From NCBI GenBank assembly GCA_003246505.1, contig QKAI01000163.1, positions 1 through 9,201 of the forward strand: DNA of 9,201 nucleotides, written 5' to 3'. This stretch comes from Spirochaetaceae bacterium. Lineage in GTDB: Bacteria > Spirochaetota > Spirochaetia > DSM-2461. Below are positions 1 to 7,208 of the stretch, piece by piece. Position 1 is the first letter of the stretch, and the number at the start of each line of letters is the position of its first letter. A program made the position numbers and the translations under genes. A model generated the notes under the pieces. It saw only the letters and a program-made list of their open reading frames with translations, made no database searches and had not been told where the DNA came from.

Positions 1-288
1 CGTTACTACCGGACCATGCTCCTCCCCCTGATCAAACCCTCCATCGGCGCCTACGCACTGATCACCCTGCCCCATACCTGGAACTCCCTTTTGGGGAGTG
101 TGCTCTACAACCGTCCGGAGAAGTATTTGCTCATGGCCTTCATCAACACCTTCTCCGGGAACTATTCCACCAACTTCCAAGCCATCTACGCCGGGCTCGT
201 GCTGGCCTTATTGCCCATACTCGTTCTTTACCTTGCGTTGCAGAAGCTCTTCGTGAGGGCTGCCCTGGCCGGGGCTGTGAAGCAGTAG
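1..288 (+). CDS. Carbohydrate ABC transporter permease, MalG/UgpE type (3' part)
   Basis: This is the C-terminal 95 residues of an inner-membrane permease subunit of a binding-protein-dependent sugar importer; the gene begins before the window. The frame is open from base 1. Visible hallmarks are the LPLIKPSIGAYALITLPHTW stretch (residues 8-27 of the fragment), which fits the segment after the cytoplasmic EAA loop of MalG-type permeases, then an NRPEKYLLMAF segment that matches the family's 'PEKYTLP' region. A final hydrophobic helix (about residues 62-82) follows, then a basic tail ending in AGAVKQ, which resembles the family's usual AGAVKG end. The EAA loop itself is outside the window. The stop codon lies 2 bases before the glycosidase gene, so the two are almost certainly co-transcribed. 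This suggests that the imported sugar is the substrate of that glycosidase. Substrate specificity cannot be read from this fragment. Confidence 0.9.
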   Translation, partial: RYYRTMLLPLIKPSIGAYALITLPHTWNSLLGSVLYNRPEKYLLMAFINTFSGNYSTNFQAIYAGLVLALLPILVLYLALQKLFVRAALAGAVKQ

Positions 289-290
289 CC

Positions 291-2246
291 ATGAAGCCCC
301 TAGACCTGAGCATAGACAAAATGACCCCTATGGCCCGGAATGAGGAGTACCGCACCCGGTGGACCGGGGACTTCTGGGGCGACCGGATAGACGCGTGCAG
401 GTCCACCATGGTCCCCCATATGCTGGATTTGCTCCGGGATAGTGAGGTCAGCCACTGCTGGGCGAATTTCCTCATCGCCTCGGGCCGGGAAGAGGGGGAC
501 CATGCGGGCCCTCCCTTCCACGACGGGGACTTCTACAAGTGGCTGGAGGCGGCCTCCGCCCTGCTGGGGCAGTTCCCCGACGTGGAAAGGGAGAAGGAGC
601 TGGACGAAATCATCGGCCTCATAGGGGAGGTGCAGCAGCCGGACGGGTATATCTTCACCCAGTACTCCATAGGGAAGAGGAAGGACCCGGACAAGAAGCC
701 CCTGGACGATGAGCTGAACTTCGAAGTGTACAATCTGGGCCATCTGATGACCGCGGGATGCGTCCATTTCCGGGCTACGGGGAAGGAAACCCTCCTGAAT
801 CTGGGCATCCGGGCGGCTTCCTACCTGGAGAAGACCTTCGATGAACGGGACAAGGCCCGGACCGCCATCTGCCCCTCCCACTACATGGGACTGGCCGATT
901 TGTACCGGGCCACCGGGGATAAACGGTGGCTAACCCTCCTGGAAAAACTCCTGGATATGAGGGATTACGTCCCCAACGGAACCGACGATAATCAGGACCG
1001 CATTCCCCTGCACGAGCAGAGGGAGATCATCGGCCATGCGGTCAGGGCCACCTACCTCTACGCCGGGGTGACCGACCTGCTTCTGGAAAGGGGGCGGAGG
1101 GATTATCTACCCGTCCTGGAAGGTGTCTGGAATGATCTTACTGGGAAGAAGATGTATATTACCGGTAACTGCGGGGCCCTCTACGACGGGGTCTCTCCCT
1201 ACGGTTCGGAGGATTATTTTTCCATCCAGAGGACCCACCAGTCCTTCGGCCGGGCCTACGAGCTGCCCAACCTGGCGGGTTACAACGAGACCTGCGCCGC
1301 CATCGGGAGCTATCTTTGGAACGGGCGGATGCTCCAGGCCTTCGGGGACAGCCGCTTTGCCGATCTTATGGAGAGGACCCTATACAACGGCTGTCTTCCC
1401 GGCATCAGCCTGGACGGTAAGAAATACTTCTATACCAACTCCCTGCGCCATCGGGAGGGCTACACCCTGGCGGACAGCTGGAAGTGGTCCCGCCACCGGG
1501 AGCCGTACATCAGCTCCTTCTGCTGCCCCCCCAACCTGCTCCGGACTATGGCGGAGACCGCTTCCTGGATCTGCGCCTCCAGGGAGAAGGGTCTGGCTTT
1601 TCTCTTTTACGGTTCTGCGGAAATTGTCCGGGACGATTGGGGAGAGGGGGCTCTCTTTTCCATGGCATCCAGATTTCCCTGGGACGGGGAGGTCGTCCTG
1701 ACCGTGAAGAATCCCGGAAAGGGAGAAGCCTATCCCCTATTCTTTCGGATACCCGAATGGGCGGGGGAGCATAGGGTGGAATTGAACGGGAAGCCACTGG
1801 ACACGGCCAGCTCCGACCAGGGTTTTCTGAAGTGGGAAAGGGTCTGGCAGGAGGGGGATGTGGTCAAGCTGAATCTCACCATGCCGGTCCGTCTCTTCGA
1901 GAGCCATCCCCTGCTGGAGGAAACCCGCAACCATACGGCCCTCATGAGGGGGCCCCTCGTCTACTGCCTGGAAGGGAACGACCTTCCTGAGGGGGCGGCT
2001 CTTGGCGATGTCTACCTGAAAGCGGATCTTCCCTGGAAGCCGGTGGAAGGGGAGATAGGGGGTTTGCCTTTGATATTCCTTGAGGGAAAGGGGTATCTCA
2101 GAACGGGGCGTGCCAATGAGGAATTATACAGGCCTCTGGGTAAGCCGGAGTACCGGGAGATTCCGGTAAGACTGATACCCTATTTTCTTTGGGACAACAG
2201 AAGCCCCGCCGATATGAGCGTCTGGCTGCCCCTCAAACCGGAGTAG
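291..2246 (+). CDS. DUF1680/GH127-type glycoside hydrolase (putative beta-L-arabinofuranosidase)
   Basis: The product is 651 aa, the usual length for the DUF1680 family, whose characterised members (HypBA1 of Bifidobacterium, GH127) release beta-L-arabinofuranose. There is no signal peptide, so it probably acts in the cytoplasm on oligosaccharides brought in by the ABC importer encoded just upstream (2-base gap). The (alpha/alpha)6-type domain fills roughly residues 20-430, followed by beta-sandwich domains. The family zinc/thiolate site is present: ETC at 333-335 and CC at 411-412 in SSFCCPPN, spaced as in HypBA1 (Glu338, Cys340, Cys417, Cys418 from memory). The predicted nucleophile is therefore C411. 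The position that aligns without gaps to the HypBA1 acid/base Glu322 is Q317 (in HQSFG), not Glu. A Q here may be normal for a subgroup of DUF1680, so another sugar specificity is possible; the family also includes activities such as aceric acid release. The start at 291 has only a weak ribosome site and probably depends on translational coupling; M11 or M14 are alternatives. Confidence 0.88.
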   Translation: MKPLDLSIDKMTPMARNEEYRTRWTGDFWGDRIDACRSTMVPHMLDLLRDSEVSHCWANFLIASGREEGDHAGPPFHDGDFYKWLEAASALLGQFPDVEREKELDEIIGLIGEVQQPDGYIFTQYSIGKRKDPDKKPLDDELNFEVYNLGHLMTAGCVHFRATGKETLLNLGIRAASYLEKTFDERDKARTAICPSHYMGLADLYRATGDKRWLTLLEKLLDMRDYVPNGTDDNQDRIPLHEQREIIGHAVRATYLYAGVTDLLLERGRRDYLPVLEGVWNDLTGKKMYITGNCGALYDGVSPYGSEDYFSIQRTHQSFGRAYELPNLAGYNETCAAIGSYLWNGRMLQAFGDSRFADLMERTLYNGCLPGISLDGKKYFYTNSLRHREGYTLADSWKWSRHREPYISSFCCPPNLLRTMAETASWICASREKGLAFLFYGSAEIVRDDWGEGALFSMASRFPWDGEVVLTVKNPGKGEAYPLFFRIPEWAGEHRVELNGKPLDTASSDQGFLKWERVWQEGDVVKLNLTMPVRLFESHPLLEETRNHTALMRGPLVYCLEGNDLPEGAALGDVYLKADLPWKPVEGEIGGLPLIFLEGKGYLRTGRANEELYRPLGKPEYREIPVRLIPYFLWDNRSPADMSVWLPLKPE

Positions 2247-2262
2247 CCCTTTCCCTCCTTCC

Positions 2263-2940
2263 TCAGCGGTGGTGGCTGCTCCAGAAGCGTGTGTGCTCGG
2301 TCAGATGCCTGAGGGCGTCCTCCTCGTCCCGGGTCATGATGGCCCGGTGCAGGTTCCGGTGGATCTCATGGCCCGAGGTGCCGTTGATGGTGGGGGCGAA
2401 CAATTCGATGATGAATCCGTAGATATTTATATACAGGCTGTTATGGGTTATTTCGGCCAGGAGTTTGTGGTACATGATATCATGGCGGTTGTTGGACTCC
2501 AGATCCTCCGGATCCTGTTCGTAGACCCGGTCGAAGCTTTCCATGACCCTTTCCAGTCCGGCCAGCTCCTCCTCCGTGGCGGAGGCGATGACCTGGCGGA
2601 TGATCCCCCTCTCCATAGTATCCCGCACCTCCACCAGTTCCGTGTAGTCGTAATCGCTCACAAGTATTTCAAAAAGGAGGGGGTCGAAGAGTTTGCGGTT
2701 CACCTTGGTACTGATAGAGGTGCCCGAGCCCCTTTTCACTTCCACGATCCCGTAGGCGGAGAGAATCTTCATAGCCTCCCGTATGGAGCCGCGGCTGACT
2801 TTCAAATTTTCCGCCAGGACGTTCTCGCTGGGTATCAGGTCTCCCGGGCGGAGCTTTCTGCCTATCAGCAGCTCCTTGATGCGGTCAACCACTGTGTCGA
2901 CAGCGGATTTTCTCTCTTCACTCACTTCAAAAAGATTCAT
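2263..2940 (-). CDS. FadR-subfamily GntR transcriptional regulator (HTH + FCD)
   Basis: This is a 225-aa DNA-binding regulator, the last gene of the minus-strand operon, and probably controls it in response to a pathway metabolite. A winged helix-turn-helix covers about residues 12-78, with the family signatures LRPGDLIPSE (30-39), VSRGSIREAM (48-57) and a GIVEVKRGSGT wing (64-74). The C-terminal all-helical FCD ligand domain covers about 95-220. Its usual metal/ligand residues appear as D154, H158, H194 and H216. I chose ATG at 2940 rather than the in-frame TTG at 2985. The ATG has a GGGAG ribosome site 5 bases upstream (2946-2950) and gives the typical MNLFEVSEERKS beginning, whereas the TTG falls inside a likely -35 box and adds 15 residues unlike the family. 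It is convergent with the glycosidase gene, separated by 16 bases. Repression and autoregulation are inferences from the family. Confidence 0.93.
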   Translation of the reverse strand: MNLFEVSEERKSAVDTVVDRIKELLIGRKLRPGDLIPSENVLAENLKVSRGSIREAMKILSAYGIVEVKRGSGTSISTKVNRKLFDPLLFEILVSDYDYTELVEVRDTMERGIIRQVIASATEEELAGLERVMESFDRVYEQDPEDLESNNRHDIMYHKLLAEITHNSLYINIYGFIIELFAPTINGTSGHEIHRNLHRAIMTRDEEDALRHLTEHTRFWSSHHR

Positions 2941-2956
2941 CTCTTCTCCCGGGATA

Positions 2957-2985
2957 ATTATACTCTTTTCCCCGTTATTGCTCAA
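2957..2985 (-). promoter_or_regulatory. Probable sigma-70-type promoter for the GntR regulator gene
   Basis: Read on the minus strand, a perfect TATAAT -10 box (2962 down to 2957) lies exactly 17 bases after TTGAGC (2985 down to 2980), which matches four of six -35 consensus bases. The elements lie in a locally AT-rich 49-base gap between the cupin stop codon and the regulator ATG, in otherwise GC-rich DNA. Transcription would start about 10 bases upstream of the GGGAG ribosome site at 2946-2950. This would let the regulator be made when the long upstream operon is silent. An imperfect inverted repeat, ATTG-N6-CAAT, overlaps the -35 box and could be an autoregulatory operator; that part is speculative. 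Confidence 0.6.
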
Positions 2986-2989
2986 TCAA

Positions 2990-3331
2990 TTAAGGATCCA
3001 CATATTCCGGACGTCCCGGGGCGAAGCATTCGATGAAGTCCGTGTCCTCCCGTATGCGGGAACCGTGCTTCACCAGGGAGGGAAAATAGTAGGAGGAGCC
3101 GGCGGTCACGAGCAGGACGGAGCCGTCTTCACGGAAAAATTCCACTTCCCCGGAGATCACATAGCCTATCTGGGCCGCTTCATGGCTGTGCAGCTCCAGA
3201 AGGGCCCCTTTTTCCAGATGGAAATGGCAGAGCATCATGTCATCGTCGTAGACCAGAGTCCTCCTGTGAATGCCCGGCCTCATCTCCACCGGGGCCACCC
3301 TGTCTATATGGTTTTCGTACTTACTTTCCAT
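2990..3331 (-). CDS. KdgF-like small cupin protein
   Basis: The product is a 113-aa single-domain cupin, the same size as KdgF. KdgF opens the ring of 4,5-unsaturated uronates released from pectin or alginate, giving linear keto acids. The first cupin motif carries metal ligands H48, H50 and Q54 in LELHSHEAAQIGYVISGE, and the second carries H89 in FPSLVKHG. Residues E101, F103 and R107 near the C-terminus reproduce the spacing of a functionally important D-F-R set in KdgF (from memory), with E for D. The N-terminal GIHRRTLVYDDDMM also resembles the KdgF entry strand. The gene begins inside the transaldolase-like gene (11-base overlap), with a GGGAGG ribosome site just upstream of the ATG, so translation is likely coupled. 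A role as a generic sugar-acid isomerase or mutarotase-like cupin cannot be excluded. The cupin fold is certain; the KdgF function is moderately supported. Confidence 0.85.
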   Translation of the reverse strand: MESKYENHIDRVAPVEMRPGIHRRTLVYDDDMMLCHFHLEKGALLELHSHEAAQIGYVISGEVEFFREDGSVLLVTAGSSYYFPSLVKHGSRIREDTDFIECFAPGRPEYVDP

Positions 3332-4370
3332 GACGCGCCTCCCTGACGATCTTCAGCAGTTTCTCCCATCCCTCCAGAAACATGGTCCGGAAAAGGACGA
3401 CCGGAGGATAATCGCAGAATTCCTCCGGCCCCAATCCCTCCTCGGTCCAGGCCTGGCGGAAAAGGGGAACCTTCTCCAGAAGCTCTTCGGCGATGGATTC
3501 GGATATGATTCGATCTATGGAATTTTCCACCGGGGGATCCGATTCGATAAGCCTGTCCGCGGTGCCCTTCCAGTTGATGGTGATATGCATGTCCGCCCCC
3601 ACGAAATCGGTGAAGTGGTGAAGGCTCCGGGCGCCTCCCCCCAGGAGAGTCACCGGATAGTTCCTCTCCTTGATGATCCGGTACTGTTTGCGGCCAGCCA
3701 GGAATCCGGCGTAGCGCAGGGCTTCCCCGCTCAGCACGGTCCCCGTTTCCTCCGCCCACTGGCCCAGCCGCTGGTCGAAGATCCCCGTGATGTGGGTCAG
3801 GAAGAGGGGTGCGGCCTTTTTCAGGCTCCCTATCGCCTGGGCGTAGGTTTCGGCGGCATGGACCGCCTGGGAAAGGGACATCACCTCAGTGGCGATGATG
3901 GGGACCCCTTCCCCGGCCAGGGTGGCGATTGCGGATAGGCCGCTGACGGTCACGGGGATTTTGGCGATGTAGTTCCTCTCAAGCCCGAGGCCCGCCTCCG
4001 CGTCCCGGAGGATCTCCGCCGGATCATCTTCCTTGACCGGATCCCCTTGGATGGAGACCCAGCCCCGGGTGCCGCCGGACTTCTCGTGGATCTTCATGAA
4101 AGGGGGCATGATAAGCTGAACCATCTCCCTCTGTATCCGGGAGGCGGCCAGGGAGTCGTTCTCCTCTCTGTCCACGATCCGGCGCAGCAGCCTCATGCCC
4201 ATACCCTTCATCTCCGGATGCAGGAGCATTTTGGAGGCGTAGGTGGGGTTGGTGGTGCAATACTCCGCCCCCGCTCCGATGGCCGCTTCCGCCTCGGAGA
4301 GGGTGGGGTTGTTAATCCAGAAACGGGTGGGGGTCACCTTCTGGACTCTGTGGAAATAACTTTGTTCCAT
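3321..4370 (-). CDS. Divergent transaldolase-family protein
   Basis: This 349-aa protein is a TAL-type (beta/alpha)8 aldolase relative. The family pattern is clear: TTNPT at 39-43 (the usual second-strand motif), the Schiff-base lysine at K137 in NYIAKIPVT, and ATEVMSLSQA (160-169) at the place of the family's 'NAT..FS..QA'. Three differences from true transaldolase stand out. The acid/base Glu appears replaced by Q108 in VSIQGDP, as in fructose-6-phosphate aldolase. The family's phosphate-binding 'VGRI' Arg seems lost in ITGIFDQR (195-201). The first-strand Asp is not obvious (WINNPT instead). It is therefore probably a lysine-dependent aldolase or transaldolase acting on an unusual, perhaps non-phosphorylated or acidic, sugar. 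It lies between the TRAP transporter and the cupin, 17 bases after dctM, with a GAGG ribosome site 8 bases before the ATG. Specific substrate unknown. Confidence 0.85.
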   Translation of the reverse strand: MEQSYFHRVQKVTPTRFWINNPTLSEAEAAIGAGAEYCTTNPTYASKMLLHPEMKGMGMRLLRRIVDREENDSLAASRIQREMVQLIMPPFMKIHEKSGGTRGWVSIQGDPVKEDDPAEILRDAEAGLGLERNYIAKIPVTVSGLSAIATLAGEGVPIIATEVMSLSQAVHAAETYAQAIGSLKKAAPLFLTHITGIFDQRLGQWAEETGTVLSGEALRYAGFLAGRKQYRIIKERNYPVTLLGGGARSLHHFTDFVGADMHITINWKGTADRLIESDPPVENSIDRIISESIAEELLEKVPLFRQAWTEEGLGPEEFCDYPPVVLFRTMFLEGWEKLLKIVREARHGK

Positions 4371-4387
4371 TCTTTATACCTCGTCTG

Positions 4388-5668
4388 TTAAGGAAAAATT
4401 TTATTGGGAAGGGCGGTGGAAATCGCTGGGAATAGGGTCACGATCAAGAGTGCTGCCAGGAGGGGGAAGAAATAGGGGATCATCTTTCTGATGATCCGTT
4501 CTATCGGCTGCCCGGAGACGACGCTGACCATGTACAGGCTCATTCCCACGGGGGGCGTAAGGAGTCCTATCATCAGATTGAAGACCACCACGATGCCCAT
4601 ATGGATAGGGTCCACCCCCACCGCCATCAGGGCGGGATAGATGATGGGGGTTACCACCAAAATGGCGGCGATGGTGTCCATGATCATCCCGATGAACAGG
4701 AGCAGCACGTTGATGAGGAGGAGAAGCACGATGGGGTTGTCCGAAATACCCAGCAGTACCTTCGCCAGGGAAGCGGGCACTTGCTCTACGGTGAGAATCC
4801 AGGCGAAAACCGAGGCGCAGGCCACCACTATGAGTATCTGGGCGGTGGATCGGATCGTCTCCAGGGCCATCTCTATAAAATCGCGGAAAGTGAGCTCCCT
4901 GTAGATGAAGATCCCCAGGATGAGGGAGTAGGCCACGGTGACCGAAGCGACCTCGGTGGGGCTGAACCAGCCGGAGAGAAGCCCCCCTGCCAGGATGACC
5001 GGGGCGAAAAGGGCGGGCAGGGCGTTCAGGGTCTGCTTCAGGGCCTCCCGCCGGGGGGTGACCAGATCGTCCTTGGGGTAGTTCTTCACATGGGAGAGAA
5101 TGGTCACAACCACCATGAGAAGGGCGGTGATTATCAGGGCGGGAACGACCCCGGCGATAAGCAGCTTAATGCCCGACACCTCCGCCACGGTGGCGAAGAT
5201 GATCAGGGGGATGCTGGGGGGAAAGATGGGGCCTATGGTGGCGGAGGCGGCGGTGATGGCCGCGGCGTCCGCCGTATCATACCCCTGGTCCCTCATCGCC
5301 TTGATCTCGATTTTACCTAGGCCGCCTATATCGGCCAGTGCTGCTCCGGAGATTCCGGAGAAGATCAGGCTCGCCAGGATGTTCACATGGGCCAGTCCAC
5401 CCTTCTTGCGGCCCACCATGAGCCGGGCCGTATTGAAAAGCCGGTCGGTGATGCCCGAGGTGTTCATGAGGCTCCCCGCGAAGATGAAGACGGGAACCGC
5501 CACCAGAGGAAAAGAGTTCAGAGCGTTGGGCAGGCGGTGGGCGAGTACGGTCAGGGGTATGTCTGTGAAGAGCAGGTAGACGACCGAGGAGAGGCCCAGG
5601 CCGTAGGCGATGGGCATTCCCAGAACGGTGAATCCCAGAAACAGCAGGGTGATGGTGAGTCCGTTCAT
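4388..5668 (-). CDS. dctM: TRAP transporter large permease subunit DctM
   Basis: This is the large (426 aa, about 12 membrane helices) ion-coupled transport subunit of a tripartite ATP-independent periplasmic transporter; it works with DctQ in the inner membrane and receives substrate from DctP. Family hallmarks are ATIGPIFPPSIPLIIFA in the first half and the matching GLLTPPVGMSLYMVS in the second, with the typical N-terminal GMPIAYGLGLSS. The start at 5668 is chosen because the frame runs a further 66 codons upstream only through sequence that shadows dctQ and has no membrane character. From 5668 the protein begins MNGLTITLLFLGF, as expected for the family. Its ATG overlaps the dctQ stop codon (ATGA), indicating translational coupling and equal production of the two membrane subunits. 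Confidence 0.96.
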   Translation of the reverse strand: MNGLTITLLFLGFTVLGMPIAYGLGLSSVVYLLFTDIPLTVLAHRLPNALNSFPLVAVPVFIFAGSLMNTSGITDRLFNTARLMVGRKKGGLAHVNILASLIFSGISGAALADIGGLGKIEIKAMRDQGYDTADAAAITAASATIGPIFPPSIPLIIFATVAEVSGIKLLIAGVVPALIITALLMVVVTILSHVKNYPKDDLVTPRREALKQTLNALPALFAPVILAGGLLSGWFSPTEVASVTVAYSLILGIFIYRELTFRDFIEMALETIRSTAQILIVVACASVFAWILTVEQVPASLAKVLLGISDNPIVLLLLINVLLLFIGMIMDTIAAILVVTPIIYPALMAVGVDPIHMGIVVVFNLMIGLLTPPVGMSLYMVSVVSGQPIERIIRKMIPYFFPLLAALLIVTLFPAISTALPNKIFP

Positions 5669-6123
5669 GCCTTGTCTCTCTTGAGGATGCGCCGGATGCG
5701 CATAACACCCAGGATCTCCGCGAGCACCGCCCCGATAAGGGCGGAGGAGAAGTAGATCCGGTTGGGAAGCTTCAGTGCCGGGGAGGCCACGTCGCCGCTG
5801 TTTTTCATGAGTCCCAGGTGGCTGGCTATGTAGACGGCATAGAAAAACATGATGGCCAGGGTGCACAGTATTCGGTGTATTCTGGCGGTTCGCTGTGAGA
5901 CCGACCGGGCCAGGAGATCGAATTTCACATGTTGCTCCCGGTAGAAAACAACAGGGGAGGCGATCAGTACCAGTGAGATGAGGAGAAAACGGGACAACTC
6001 TTCCCCCCAGATGAAGCCTGTATTCAATAGATTTCTGAGAACGACCTGGGAAAGCACGACCAGGGTGAGGATGATAAGAAGAACCACCGCCGTCAGTTCG
6101 ATGATCTTTATGAGACTTTTCAT
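5665..6123 (-). CDS. dctQ: TRAP transporter small permease subunit DctQ
   Basis: This 152-aa membrane protein has four predicted helices, at about residues 8-30, 47-63, 84-106 and 124-142. It is the small subunit that pairs with DctM. The family motif W-GEELSRF is present at residues 39-46, at the start of the second helix. An AAGGCGG ribosome site lies just upstream of the ATG. It is separated from dctP by 54 bases holding a GC-rich inverted repeat, and it overlaps dctM by 4 bases. DctQ sequences vary strongly, so the assignment rests on size, topology, motif and position. Confidence 0.93.
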   Translation of the reverse strand: MKSLIKIIELTAVVLLIILTLVVLSQVVLRNLLNTGFIWGEELSRFLLISLVLIASPVVFYREQHVKFDLLARSVSQRTARIHRILCTLAIMFFYAVYIASHLGLMKNSGDVASPALKLPNRIYFSSALIGAVLAEILGVMRIRRILKRDKA

Positions 6124-6141
6124 TATTTCCGCCTTGGGGAA

Positions 6142-6165
6142 CCGGCCCTCCCGGAGGAAGGCCGG
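6142..6165 (-). repeat. GC-rich inverted repeat between dctP and dctQ
   Basis: CCGGCC (6142-6147) and GGCCGG (6160-6165) form six perfect G-C pairs around a 12-base loop. An alternative inner hairpin, CCTC-N3-GAGG, is also possible at 6147-6157. No T-run follows on the minus strand, so it is not a classical intrinsic terminator. Its place after the binding-protein gene and before the membrane genes fits an mRNA-processing or stabilising element that gives more DctP than DctQM, which is an inference. Confidence 0.45.
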
Positions 6166-6177
6166 ACCGGATATTGA

Positions 6178-7182
6178 CTATTCGATGGATCTGATTAACT
6201 TGTAGAGATCCCCGTACTGATCGCTGAAACGCTCGTCGACCAGGGAGGAAACGCTCTTCCTGAAGGCGGCGATATCCAGACCGTCCGCTTCGGTTATTAC
6301 GGTCATTCCCGCGTCCCGGAGCTTCTGCACGTCGGATTTTTCCGATTCAACGGTCTGGGCTGTGGCCCATTCCGCCGTTTCGGCGGCCGCTTCTGACACG
6401 GCCTTTTTCTGGGCGTCGGAAAGTCCCTGCCAGACCCCTTCGTTCACTACCACGCATTCGGCCGCCATGATATGGGACGTGAGCATGACATGGCTCTGAA
6501 TGTCAAAGAGCTTGTTGGCGTAGATGACTCCCACCGGATTCTCCTGACCGTCCGCAACCCCCGTCGCCAGAGCCGTGGGCACTTCGGCCCAGTCGATGGG
6601 CGTGGCGATGGCGCCCATACCCTCCACGGCGGTCATGTAGATGGGGAAGGGGATGGCCCTGATTTTCTTGCCCTTCAGGTCCCCGGGTGAGTAGACCGCC
6701 CCGTTGCAGGTGAGCTGCCGGGCTCCGAAATAGAAATTGTACAGGTTCCGGATGTTTCTCTCCTTGACCGCCCCTTCGTTCAGTTTCTTCATGATGGGGG
6801 AATTCACGTCGGTTACCCTCATCAGATGATCCACGCTTTTATAGAGGAAGGGCGTATCAAGCACGGCGTAGTCGGCGTAAAGTGAACCGATGCCCCCCAT
6901 GGTGTTATGATGGAAGGCTACTGTTCCGTTGCTCACCATCTCCGCCTGCTCCTGGAGAGTCCCCAGCTGGGAGGAGGGAAAGACGTCGATGACGACGGAT
7001 CCGCCGGTTTTCTCCTTGACCAGGTCGGCGAAATGCAGGGCCTGCTTGCCCGCAATGCTTTCCGGGGTGTTCATGTGGGCGTAGCGAAGGACCTTCGTCT
7101 GGGAACTGTCCCCGCCTCCGTTGGCGAATGCGACCTGAGCCGCAAGGAGCATGCAGAGTGCTGCCACGATGGTTTTTTTCAT
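6178..7182 (-). CDS. dctP: TRAP transporter periplasmic substrate-binding protein DctP
   Basis: This 334-aa exported binding protein captures the substrate in the periplasm and hands it to DctQM. A type I signal peptide spans residues 1-20 (MKK, hydrophobic core, AFA) with cleavage before NGGG. Family features follow: YAHMNTPES (34-42), VFPSSQLGT (68-76), GARQLT (153-158), DLKGKKIRAIP (168-178) and VADGQENP (209-216). R155 and R175 are 20 residues apart, matching R127 and R147 of the sialic acid protein SiaP, where R147 grips the ligand carboxylate. The substrate is therefore very probably a carboxylic acid, such as a uronate, aldonate or other sugar acid. An AAGGAAGG ribosome site stands about 8 bases before the ATG. 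The gene is 26 bases after the transketolase C-half gene, which ties transport to that enzyme. Confidence 0.96.
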   Translation of the reverse strand: MKKTIVAALCMLLAAQVAFANGGGDSSQTKVLRYAHMNTPESIAGKQALHFADLVKEKTGGSVVIDVFPSSQLGTLQEQAEMVSNGTVAFHHNTMGGIGSLYADYAVLDTPFLYKSVDHLMRVTDVNSPIMKKLNEGAVKERNIRNLYNFYFGARQLTCNGAVYSPGDLKGKKIRAIPFPIYMTAVEGMGAIATPIDWAEVPTALATGVADGQENPVGVIYANKLFDIQSHVMLTSHIMAAECVVVNEGVWQGLSDAQKKAVSEAAAETAEWATAQTVESEKSDVQKLRDAGMTVITEADGLDIAAFRKSVSSLVDERFSDQYGDLYKLIRSIE

Positions 7183-7208
7183 AAAATTTTCCTTCCTTTT
7201 TGAAGTTT

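Noticed and set aside
1946..1958. Perfect 13-base G/C palindrome in the glycosidase gene
   Set aside because: With a one-base centre it cannot form a good hairpin, it is inside coding sequence, and such runs are expected at this base composition.
2247..2262. Possible bidirectional terminator between the convergent units
   Set aside because: The gap is only 16 bases of pyrimidine-rich sequence with no stem and no T-run; termination, if any, lies in coding sequence or is Rho-dependent.
2269..3036. 255-codon open frame on the plus strand opposite the regulator and cupin genes
   Set aside because: It is antisense to two clear protein families, has no recognisable domain, and is explained by GC-rich codon bias of the opposite strand.
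5669..5866. 66-codon upstream extension of DctM
   Set aside because: The extension lies over dctQ in another frame, lacks membrane character, and the ATG at 5668 gives the normal family N-terminus and an ATGA overlap.
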